Positions 1-5,343 of a stretch of 5,343 nt of DNA are shown here, one piece after another. The notes under the pieces are model-generated. The model was not told the DNA's origin and ran no database searches. It saw only the letters and a program-made list of their open reading frames with translations. Location of the stretch: contig JAGSYM010000096.1 of NCBI GenBank assembly GCA_018262395.1, forward strand, positions 1 through 5,343, given 5' to 3'. Both the position numbers and the translations under genes were made by a program. The number at the start of each line of letters is the position of its first letter. Within the stretch, counting starts at the first letter, position 1. The stretch comes from Nitrospirota bacterium. Its GTDB lineage: Bacteria > Nitrospirota > Thermodesulfovibrionia > Thermodesulfovibrionales > SM23-35.

Positions 1-855
1 GAACGCCAGGACTGGAGAACGTCCTCAATTCGATTGACCTGATCGTTGGCACTTCGACTGGTGGTCTGCTTGCGTTCGGGATTGCTCATCAGCTTGACCT
101 GGGGCAGATTCGAGACGTGTACACAAAAAAAGGACCGGAGATCTTTGATGACTCCTGGCTAGACGACCTCGTCGATTTAGGCAAGCTCCGAGGTGCTGAC
201 TACGATATAAAACCACATCGTAGAGAGGTGAAGAGGCTCTTCGGAGATACCACGCTGGGACAACTGAAAAAGCGCGTTTTGATTAGCGCCTTTGATCTTG
301 ACAACGAGAAACCCGACCCAGCGAAACGTACGTGGAAACCAAAACTGTTCCACAACTTTCCAGGACCGAACAACGACCGTGCGTTTCTATCGGCAGACGT
401 CGGTCTTTACACGTGTGCTGCTCCGACATACTTCCCATCAGTCGACGGTTTCACCGACGGGGGAGTCTACGCAAGCAACCCAGCCATGTGCGCCCTAGCT
501 CAAACCCAGGATAGCCGTTACCTCCCAACGCCATCAATAGATGATGTGCTCTTGCTGTCGATCGGTACTGGCACGAGTCTACAGTACATCAAGGGCAAGT
601 CACATGATTGGGGTTACGCACAGTGGGTAAAGCCTTTGATCAACCTAATGCTTGACGGAACTGCCGGAATCGCTGACTATTCAATGCAACCAGATTCTAA
701 GAGAGCGGTACCATCGTCTCGCACCCGTGTTTCCCGCTGGGACGACGGTCCCTATGGATGATATCGATAAGATTCCCTATATGATCGAGTTTGCGGAGGC
801 ATTGCCGATCGACAAGACGCTTGACTGGCTAAAGAGAACGTGGGATGTGACATAA
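1..855 (+). pseudogene. Patatin-like phospholipase, 5'-truncated by window edge and frameshifted
   Basis: Patatin-family lipid acyl hydrolase using a Ser-Asp dyad. The first full codon is at 3. The nucleophile elbow GTSTGG is encoded at 48-65 (Ser codon 54-56), and the catalytic Asp lies in TDGGVYASNP (Asp codon 456-458). The glycine-rich oxyanion motif that normally precedes the elbow would lie before the window. The frame used from 3 runs into a stop at 759-761 after an atypical tail. The +1 frame from 682 to the stop at 853-855 instead gives a family-like C-terminus (QCNQILRERYHRL, then a DDIDKIP segment and a final DWLKRTW). Removing one T from the TT at 680/681 joins DGTAGIADY to QCNQ and gives 226 + 57 visible residues, close to full family length once the missing N-terminus is allowed for. 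It may be a true pseudogene or a sequencing error. Similar patatins act as CBASS effectors (CapV type) or as stand-alone lipases; no CBASS partner is visible here. Confidence 0.88.
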
Positions 856-1031
856 TAGGGTAAGGGACGGTAAACTGTCGTCACTCACGGCTGTGTATTT
901 ACGATATCTCTAAAGCAGAAACTGTTTCGCCCCTTGGCGCAAAGATCCTTCCCTCCTTGCAGTTCCCTCGGTCTTTCTTATGCAGTCCGAGATAAGAATT
1001 CAAAAATGCGTAATAACAATCTACCTAACCT

Positions 1032-1061
1032 TTGTATTCTCCAAAATGTTCATTCTATAAT
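1032..1061 (+). promoter_or_regulatory. Putative sigma70-type promoter for the binding lipoprotein
   Basis: A perfect TATAAT at 1056-1061 lies 18 bases after TTGTAT at 1032-1037, which matches three of six bases of the -35 consensus. The expected start of transcription, about seven bases after the -10 box, falls at or next to the ATG at 1068. The lipoprotein mRNA would then have almost no leader, which fits the absence of a Shine-Dalgarno sequence. AT-rich DNA yields chance matches, so this is a moderate call. Confidence 0.45.
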
Positions 1062-1067
1062 ATGCGT

Positions 1068-1979
1068 ATGAAAAATATATTTATTGTATGTTTCATATGC
1101 CTTTTTCTTTTGGCTGGTTGTACCAGCAAAGAACCGACTCATCCTCCCAAAAAACAGGCAGCAGACAGGGTGCTTAGGATAGGGCTCATTCCGGAGCAGG
1201 ATATATTCAAACAGATGAGGCGGTATGAACCCTTAGCGGAATACATCTTCAAGAAGACCGGCTACAAAATCGAACTTGTCGTTCTCCCCAAGTACGGCGA
1301 CATCATTGACAAGTTCGTGTCGAAACACATGGACGGCGCATTCTTTGGAAGTTTCGTCTATGCCTTGGCCCATGAGAAAATCGGCGTCGAGGTGCTCGCG
1401 AGACCTGAGAACTTAAAAGGCATTTCCACATACCACGGGCTTATTTTTGTCAGGAAGGACAGTGGCATAAGGACAGCAAAGGAGATGAAGGGAAAGAGGT
1501 TTGTCTTTGTGGCCAAGGCAACTACCGCCGGGTACCTGCTCCCTCTTTACTATTTCCAGCAGAATAATATCACAGATTACAAGACCTATTTCGGTGAGAC
1601 CTATTTTGTTGGAACCCATGACGCCGCGGTTTATGATGTGCTCAATGGAAAGGCAGACATCGGTGCGGCGAAAAATACCATTTATGAAAAACTTGAAGAG
1701 AGCGACCCGCGAGTAAAGGGAAACCTCCTCATATTGGAAAAGTCGCCTGATGTCCCGGAAAACGCCCTAGGCCTGAGAAAAGATATCGATGAGACTGTCA
1801 TAAAGAAGTTGAAAGAAGTCCTCCTGGACATGAATAACGACCCTGCAGGGAAGGATATCTTGGAAAAATTTGGCGCTAGGCGTTTCATCGAGACTACCAA
1901 TGACGATTATCAGTCCATTGCCAGCTACTGCAAGCAAATCGGGCTGAATCTTGCTACCTTTGACTATTGGAGCGAATGA
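1068..1979 (+). CDS. PhnD-like phosphate/phosphonate-type ABC substrate-binding lipoprotein
   Basis: Predicted periplasmic solute-binding lipoprotein of 303 residues in the PhnD-like (phosphate/phosphite/phosphonate) type II binding-protein family. A short signal peptide of hydrophobic residues ends in a lipobox LLAGC, placing the lipidated Cys at residue 18, followed by a flexible Lys/Pro linker. The mature domain starts RVLRIGLIPEQD, the usual first strand of the family. Further family features are MDGAFFGSFVYALAHE, the domain-crossing HGLIFVRKDSGI, and GTHDAAVYDVLNGKADIGA. ATG 1068 gives a compact signal peptide; ATG 1062 is two codons longer and also possible, while TTG 1032 would bury the signal behind a polar extension. 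No Shine-Dalgarno is visible. No permease or ATPase gene adjoins it, so it may serve a distant transporter or feed a sensor. The ligand cannot be read from sequence; phosphonate is only the family label. Confidence 0.85.
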   Translation: MKNIFIVCFICLFLLAGCTSKEPTHPPKKQAADRVLRIGLIPEQDIFKQMRRYEPLAEYIFKKTGYKIELVVLPKYGDIIDKFVSKHMDGAFFGSFVYALAHEKIGVEVLARPENLKGISTYHGLIFVRKDSGIRTAKEMKGKRFVFVAKATTAGYLLPLYYFQQNNITDYKTYFGETYFVGTHDAAVYDVLNGKADIGAAKNTIYEKLEESDPRVKGNLLILEKSPDVPENALGLRKDIDETVIKKLKEVLLDMNNDPAGKDILEKFGARRFIETTNDDYQSIASYCKQIGLNLATFDYWSE

Positions 1980-2121
1980 AAGGAATCGTTGACGGCATAA
2001 CCATCTTTCCTCATGGGTGACGTTTTACTTATTTCGATATTTCTCACTAATTTCATTTCCCAATAACTGCAGGAGGTGGACTCATCAGAGGACTCCCCCT
2101 GGAATAGACATTTTTTCATCA

Positions 2122-2130
2122 TGGTATAAT
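2122..2130 (+). promoter_or_regulatory. Extended -10 promoter for the two-CW gene
   Basis: TGGTATAAT matches the extended -10 form TGnTATAAT exactly. No convincing -35 box sits at 16-18 bases upstream; TAGACA at 2105-2110 is only 14 bases away. Extended -10 promoters often tolerate a poor -35. Transcription would begin near 2137, giving a leader of about 40 bases before ATG 2176. Confidence 0.5.
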
Positions 2131-2175
2131 TGTATTGAGTACAAAGCGGAATCAATAACTCTTGGGAAATTGTAT

Positions 2176-2496
2176 ATGAAAAAACTCAACTGCTGGGAGT
2201 TCAAAAAATGTGGAAGACAATTCGGTGGAGAAAAAGTGTCAGAATTAGGTTTATGTCCTGTTGTTATTGAAATCTCTTTAGAAGGGACTCATGATGGTGA
2301 ATCTGGAGGTAGAGCTTGTTGGGTATTAGAAGGGACCATATGTAAAGGATATATTCATGGCAACTTTATAGAGAAACAAAGGGAATGTGAGAAGTGCGAT
2401 TTTTATGAGTATGTCAAGCAACAAGAAGGGAATAATTTTTTGTCAATTGCGACCCTTCTTAAAATAATTGAAGATTACAATAATCGAGAATTATGA
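2176..2496 (+). CDS. Small two-CW-type cysteine-rich protein
   Basis: Protein of 106 residues resembling the two-CW domain family of anaerobic bacteria, whose function is not established. It begins with a first Cys-Trp motif NCWEFKKCGR (Cys6, Cys12), then GLCPV (Cys27), a second Cys-Trp block GGRACWVLEGTICKG (Cys48, Cys56) and a closing CEKCDFY (Cys71, Cys74). Seven cysteines in 106 residues without a signal peptide suggest a cytoplasmic metal or Fe-S site, or redox thiols; this is inference. ATG 2176 is chosen because conserved sequence begins right after it and GGGAAA at 2164-2169 gives a weak ribosome site at six bases. The same frame is open back to GTG 2017, but that stretch does not look like protein. 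GC is about 35% by hand count against about 53% in a 300-base sample of the cytochrome b gene (3601-3900), hinting at a different origin. It is isolated, with its own promoter. Confidence 0.82.
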   Translation: MKKLNCWEFKKCGRQFGGEKVSELGLCPVVIEISLEGTHDGESGGRACWVLEGTICKGYIHGNFIEKQRECEKCDFYEYVKQQEGNNFLSIATLLKIIEDYNNREL

Positions 2497-2840
2497 AAAC
2501 TCTTTAACTATTCCTGTGATCCATGCCTTTGTTTGTTGGTTTTCTTCTCCCCTTGTCACAATCATGTTTCCTCTGGAAAGTCGCGACAGCTTCAAAAATC
2601 AATGCCTGCGAGTCAGGAGTCGAGCGTGTATACTCCCACCGCTAACTAACAGAGAAAGATTTTTTTAGACACTCTCAATAACAGGGGGACCCGTTATTTA
2701 TTGATAATTTAAACTGAAGCAAATTTCTGGGAGTAGTTGCTGTTGGCGCTCTCATCCTAAAATGTTTCTTAGCGGCATAAGCAAGCAGTGGCTTACTGGA
2801 GGTACATATGAGTGCGCACATTCACCCCGGATATGGCGAT
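2497..2840. other. Intergenic stretch without a convincing gene; possible coding debris
   Basis: No frame on either strand gives a credible protein. The stretch holds a T7 run at 2660-2666, a bulged dyad at 2677-2698, a short hydrophobic reading (20 codons, 2718-2777, stop at 2778-2780) resembling the end of a membrane segment, and then a 17-codon ORF with a strong ribosome site. The order of a reading ending in a stop followed by a ribosome site and ATG looks like the eroded remains of two consecutive genes, but I recognise neither. No tRNA or Rho-independent terminator with a good stem and U-tract was found. Confidence 0.4.
2677..2698. repeat. Inverted repeat with one bulged base
   Basis: AATAAC at 2677-2682 pairs with GTTATT at 2693-2698, and GGG at 2684-2686 pairs with CCC at 2690-2692. 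One bulged A sits at 2683 and the loop is three bases. The nine-pair hairpin is followed by mixed AT sequence rather than a clean T-run, so a protein-binding site or transposon end is as likely as a weak terminator. Confidence 0.45.
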
Positions 2841-2861
2841 TTGACAATGAGAGTTGTTTGA
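2808..2861 (+). CDS. Possible 17-codon ORF (leader peptide or truncated gene start)
   Basis: ATG 2808 follows a strong Shine-Dalgarno GGAGGT (2798-2803) at ideal spacing and reads MSAHIHPGYGDLTMRVV before TGA 2859-2861. It lies upstream of the respiratory operon and overlaps that operon's -35 box (2841-2846). It could be an upstream leader peptide on a longer transcript, the surviving 5' end of a decayed gene, or chance. There are no runs of a single amino acid as in classic attenuators. I do not recognise the peptide. Confidence 0.2.
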   Translation: MSAHIHPGYGDLTMRVV

Positions 2862-2869
2862 CCTAAACT
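2841..2869 (+). promoter_or_regulatory. Sigma70-type promoter of the Rieske/cytochrome b operon
   Basis: A perfect -35 box TTGACA (2841-2846) is followed by exactly 17 bases and TAAACT (2864-2869), which matches four of six -10 positions, including the important first T, the A after it and the last T. Transcription would start near 2876, giving a leader of about 30 bases that contains the ribosome site for GTG 2905. TTTGAC occurs twice, at 2840-2845 and 2857-2862, 17 bases apart start to start; the second copy lies in the spacer and could mark a regulator site. Confidence 0.55.
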
Positions 2870-2895
2870 TTTCTTAACGTCAAAATTTCTTGAGC

Positions 2896-2902
2896 GGAGG
2901 GG
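2896..2902 (+). promoter_or_regulatory. Ribosome binding site that fixes the Rieske start
   Basis: GGAGGGG lies just upstream of GTG 2905 (four bases from GGAGG). It falls inside the alternative reading from TTG 2890, so it argues for GTG 2905 as the start. Confidence 0.7.
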
Positions 2903-2904
2903 CA

Positions 2905-3315
2905 GTGAACAGACGAAAGTTCTTAAAGTCGCTGCTGTTTTTTCTCGGTTCAACAGCGCTTGTCTCATTCATGTATCCGCTTGTGAGATTCCTCGAACCT
3001 CCCGGCAGTGGCGCACAGGGCGGGAAGATTACCGTCAAAAGAGCTGAAATCCCTGTCGGCGCCTTCAAAGACATTGTTGTAAACAACACCCCGGCTATTA
3101 TAATCAATGTCCCTGACAAAGGCTTTATAGCTCTTTCGAAGGTCTGCACGCATCTGGGGTGTCTAGTGGAATATGATAAGCAGGGGAAGAGACTTCTTTG
3201 TCCCTGTCATGCCGGAGTCTACAGCCTCACAGGGAATGTCCTGTCAGGTCCTCCACCGAAACCGCTTCAGAAGTATCTGGTTAAGGTCGAAGGCGAAGAC
3301 ATTGTGATAGGATGA
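2905..3315 (+). CDS. Rieske [2Fe-2S] subunit of a cytochrome bc/b6f-type complex
   Basis: High-confidence Rieske protein of 136 residues, short for the family. It takes one electron from quinol at the Qo site and passes it to the partner cytochrome c. The N-terminus NRRKFLK is a twin-arginine motif, followed by one hydrophobic segment (about residues 9-30) that should remain as the membrane anchor after Tat export. Box I is CTHLGC (residues 81-86) and box II is CPCHAGVY (99-106). Cluster ligands are Cys81, His83, Cys99 and His102, with Cys86 and Cys101 forming the disulphide. GPPPKPL (115-121) is the Pro loop over the cluster. In box II the Ser that hydrogen-bonds the cluster in mitochondrial proteins is Gly104, while the Tyr is kept (Tyr106), suggesting a lower potential. 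GTG 2905 is preferred over TTG 2890 because of the ribosome site. It is the first gene of the operon, and the cytochrome b start follows four bases after the stop. Confidence 0.95.
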   Translation: MNRRKFLKSLLFFLGSTALVSFMYPLVRFLEPPGSGAQGGKITVKRAEIPVGAFKDIVVNNTPAIIINVPDKGFIALSKVCTHLGCLVEYDKQGKRLLCPCHAGVYSLTGNVLSGPPPKPLQKYLVKVEGEDIVIG

Positions 3316-3319
3316 CGCT

Positions 3320-4414
3320 ATGACAGGGAAGATAAAGAATTGGCTGGAAATACGGATCGGGCTTGACGAACTCGTCAGGACACAGCTGACTGAATACAGG
3401 GTCCCGCGGGGAATCAATATTTTTTATACGCTAGGTATTGTTGCGCTGGCGGCCTTTATCTCCCAGGTAGTTACCGGCTTTTTTCTCCTGATATATTATA
3501 TCCCTGACACAGAACATGCCTTTGGAAGCGTCCAGGATATCATGTCCAAAGTGCCTTTTGGCTGGCTCTTCAGGCTGATGCATGCAGTTGGCAGCAACCT
3601 CATGGTGGCGGTGGTCATTTTCCATATGCTCTCTGTGTTTTTCATGGGAAGCTATAAGAAGCCCAGAGAGATGACATGGATTTCAGGGGCGTTCATGCTC
3701 CTGATGACCCTTGCCTTTTGCTTAAGCGGTTACCTCCTGCCCTGGAGTCAGCTTAGTTACTGGGCGACTACCATAGTCACTTCCATCCCAACCGCCTTCC
3801 CCTATGCTGGAGAGTTTGTCACCCGCATGATGCGGGGAGGGGAGACGGTCTCCGGCATAACCCTCAATAGGTTTTTCGCACTACATGTAACCCTGCTGCC
3901 TCTGCTCCTTATATTGTTTATCGGTATACACCTTTTCCTTGTCAGAAGAATAGGGATATCTGCTCCTCCTTTTGGCAAGGCAGCGGAGAAGAAAAAAACC
4001 TGGATTGCATTTGCGCATGAAGACCATCCTGACGGCCATGCTTTCTACCCTTATTTTGTTCAAAAAGAGATGTACGTGCTGATGGTCTACTTTGCACTTA
4101 TGTTTTTCATCATCAGCTTTCTGCCGACACTTTTTTTCCCGGAGGACGCCAATACTCCGGCAGACCAGTTTAAGACACCGGCGCATATAAAACCAGAATG
4201 GTACTTTTTGGCTGCTTACCAGATGCTGAAGCTGATCCCAAACAAACTCCTTGGAGTAAGCATTCAGATGGCGCTCATGGTGGTATTTGTTTTCTGGCCT
4301 TTTTTTGACACTAAGGAAGAGGAAAATATCCTGCAACGTCCCCCCCTGCTTGCTGTCTTTTTACTGTCGATGATCACCTGGGTTGGGCTGACTATCTGGG
4401 GGAAATATTCATGA
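3320..4414 (+). CDS. Cytochrome b (fused b6 plus subunit IV type), quinol-oxidising subunit
   Basis: Integral membrane core of a Rieske/cytochrome b complex, 364 residues, binding two b haems and the quinol sites. About seven helices are visible (roughly residues 34-60, 83-109, 119-141, 185-209, 251-273, 309-329, 342-360), matching b6 (four) plus subunit IV (three) in one chain, not the eight of mitochondrial cytochrome b. Haem ligands are His88 and His102 in helix B and His189 and His204 in helix D. The 14 residues between the last pair are the b6-type spacing. The Qo motif PEWY is at 292-295. VPRGINIFYTLG aligns with the b6 segment whose Cys covalently holds haem ci, but here the position is Thr37, so that haem is probably absent or not covalently bound. 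ATG 3320 lies four bases after the Rieske stop, and the stop overlaps the next start as ATGA, implying coupled translation. Confidence 0.95.
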   Translation: MTGKIKNWLEIRIGLDELVRTQLTEYRVPRGINIFYTLGIVALAAFISQVVTGFFLLIYYIPDTEHAFGSVQDIMSKVPFGWLFRLMHAVGSNLMVAVVIFHMLSVFFMGSYKKPREMTWISGAFMLLMTLAFCLSGYLLPWSQLSYWATTIVTSIPTAFPYAGEFVTRMMRGGETVSGITLNRFFALHVTLLPLLLILFIGIHLFLVRRIGISAPPFGKAAEKKKTWIAFAHEDHPDGHAFYPYFVQKEMYVLMVYFALMFFIISFLPTLFFPEDANTPADQFKTPAHIKPEWYFLAAYQMLKLIPNKLLGVSIQMALMVVFVFWPFFDTKEEENILQRPPLLAVFLLSMITWVGLTIWGKYS

Positions 4415-5229
4415 GATATCTCCTATTACTCCTTATAATCTCACTAATGGTTTTTATCTGGGCTCCGCTGCTGTCTTTAGCGCAAGAAGGCGGGGCAACG
4501 CGGAGTACCGCCTGCCTTGACTGCCACGACTCAGACATGATGGAGCCTGCCTTCAGAGATATTCCTGCTCATTGGAGAAAGAGCTGGCATTTTCAAAATA
4601 GCATATCGTGCCATGACTGCCATGGAGGTGATCCCACTGACGCAGCAATGGCCATGTCTCCTGAAAGGGGTTTTGCCGGGAAGCCACAGTATAGCGAGGT
4701 CCCTGAGTTCTGCGGCAAATGTCACATAGGGATTCTGAAAAATTACCTTGAAAGCCGGCATGGCAAGGCATTGAAGGCGTCCCGGAGCGGGCCCCATTGC
4801 GTCACCTGCCATGGATCCCACCGCATACAGAAGGCGGACATCAACATCATAGATGAGAAGCGCTGTTCACAGTGCCATACATATGAAAGGGCAAAGATGA
4901 TGAAGCAGGCCCTGTTTGCCACTGAAAAAAAGATCAAGGATGTCAGAGATAGTCTCAGGGAACTGAGGGCAGCAGGGGTATTTATCGAGGAAGAGGAGAA
5001 GACCATTTTTAACACCGAGGCAGAGTTCCGCACCCTCTTTCATTCTGTCGATGTTTCCCTTATCAAAGACAGGTCCGACGGGTTTGTAAAGAAGCTTGAG
5101 CAGATCGAAGCCAGGGAAAAAGGCGTCTTCCGTGAACTGGAGTTCAGAAAGAATTTTTCGGCATTCCTGATGTTTGTCTTTTTAGGACTTGGAACCGTGA
5201 TATTTCTGTTGTCAAAAACCCCGGAATAA
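4411..5229 (+). CDS. Pentahaem membrane-anchored cytochrome c, third subunit of the complex
   Basis: Periplasmic cytochrome of 272 residues, probably the electron acceptor of the Rieske protein in place of cytochrome c1 or f. A signal peptide of about 24 residues ends LLSLA before QEGG. Five CXXCH sites follow: CLDCH (35-39), CHDCH (67-71), CGKCH (101-105), CVTCH (130-134) and CSQCH (152-156). Other histidines (54, 60, 68, 117, 129, 137, 211) could supply sixth ligands. Residues about 160-247 are a charged, mostly helical, possibly coiled-coil region without haem sites. NFSAFLMFVFLGLGTVIFLL (248-267) is a C-terminal transmembrane anchor with a short cytoplasmic tail. The start overlaps the cytochrome b stop (ATGA), and GGGGGA at 4398-4403 is a usable ribosome site. 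It resembles cytochrome c3/c554-like multihaem proteins in general; I cannot assign a named subfamily. Confidence 0.92.
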   Translation: MRYLLLLLIISLMVFIWAPLLSLAQEGGATRSTACLDCHDSDMMEPAFRDIPAHWRKSWHFQNSISCHDCHGGDPTDAAMAMSPERGFAGKPQYSEVPEFCGKCHIGILKNYLESRHGKALKASRSGPHCVTCHGSHRIQKADINIIDEKRCSQCHTYERAKMMKQALFATEKKIKDVRDSLRELRAAGVFIEEEEKTIFNTEAEFRTLFHSVDVSLIKDRSDGFVKKLEQIEAREKGVFRELEFRKNFSAFLMFVFLGLGTVIFLLSKTPE

Positions 5230-5343
5230 GGACGCTGCACGACTGTTTAACGCTCCCTTTCGCTAAGAACTGCAACGAACATAGAGCCAAGCCGCTTAAG
5301 CCAACTCTTCCAACTACTGTTTTTTTGGATGAAGTGCTCCGGG
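5230..5343. other. Downstream tail with no recognisable feature
   Basis: There is no open frame with a ribosome site and no stem followed by a T-run directly after the operon. The T7 run at 5320-5326 lacks a preceding hairpin; the eight-base palindrome GCTTAAGC nearby has no room for a loop. The operon may therefore continue or end beyond the window. Confidence 0.4.

Noticed and set aside
669..700. Programmed ribosomal frameshift in the patatin gene
   Set aside because: There is no slippery heptamer, internal Shine-Dalgarno or downstream pseudoknot that I can see at TATTCAATG. A plain one-base insertion is simpler.
1..855. CBASS anti-phage system with a CapV-type patatin effector
   Set aside because: The patatin resembles CBASS effectors, but no cyclic nucleotide synthase or Cap2/Cap3-like gene is visible. 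The next genes are unrelated, and upstream DNA is outside the window.
866..879. Hairpin GACGG/CTGTC after the patatin as a terminator
   Set aside because: It has only five pairs including a G-U, and no T-run follows.
2070..2116. CAGGAGG/CCCCCTG hairpin followed by T6 as a terminator for the binding-protein gene
   Set aside because: The stem has a mismatch and a loop of about 18 bases, and the T-run begins nine bases after the stem. The AGGAGGTGG inside it is not followed by a start codon.
2017..2175. Longer two-CW protein starting at GTG 2017
   Set aside because: The extension is not protein-like, contains the TATAAT promoter and precedes the conserved start at MKKLNCWEF.
2491..2565. 24-codon minus-strand ORF with an AGAGG ribosome site
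   Set aside because: The reading is plausible but very short, matches nothing I recognise and overlaps the end of the two-CW gene. It is likely chance.
2890..2904. TTG 2890 as the Rieske start
   Set aside because: The ribosome site GGAGGGG would then be inside the coding region, and GTG 2905 places the twin-arginine motif right at the N-terminus as expected.
3881..4336. Minus-strand ORF of 151 codons inside cytochrome b
   Set aside because: It is a shadow of the strongly supported cytochrome b gene, with no ribosome site or recognisable domain.

Overview
The window carries a quinol-oxidising respiratory operon plus three unrelated single genes. It most likely comes from an anaerobic or microaerophilic Gram-negative bacterium. 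The evidence is a lipoprotein signal, periplasmic multihaem cytochrome c, a Rieske protein with a twin-arginine leader, and a small two-CW-type cysteine protein. This mix is typical of Desulfobacterota (former deltaproteobacteria) and Nitrospirota, but that placement is inference and I cannot name a genus.

Layout. (1) 1-855: the 3' part of a patatin-like phospholipase gene, cut by the window edge and broken by a one-base frameshift near 680/681. (2) 1068-1979: a PhnD-like periplasmic binding lipoprotein standing alone, with a promoter whose spacing suggests a leaderless mRNA. (3) 2176-2496: a 106-residue cysteine-rich two-CW-type protein, clearly AT-rich (about 35% GC by hand count) and with its own extended -10 promoter. 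(4) 2497-2904: about 400 bases without a convincing gene, holding a dyad, possible coding debris, a 17-codon ORF with a strong ribosome binding site and, at its end, a good sigma70-type promoter. (5) 2905-5229: a tight three-gene operon, Rieske iron-sulphur protein, 7-helix cytochrome b, pentahaem cytochrome c, with a 4-base gap and then an ATGA overlap. (6) 5230-5343: nothing recognisable.

How the genes work together. The three operon products should form a Rieske/cytochrome b complex. Quinol is oxidised at the cytochrome b Qo site (PEWY motif). One electron passes through the Rieske [2Fe-2S] centre to the pentahaem cytochrome, which takes the place of cytochrome c1 or f, and the other passes through the two b haems. 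Cytochrome b has b6-type features (14 residues between the helix D histidines, seven helices), yet has Thr where b6 proteins carry the Cys that binds haem ci. The Rieske box II lacks the Ser that raises redox potential. Together these suggest a low-potential, probably menaquinol-oxidising enzyme. The patatin, binding-protein and two-CW genes show no sequence evidence of belonging to this pathway. I see no CRISPR array, tRNA, rRNA or intact mobile element.
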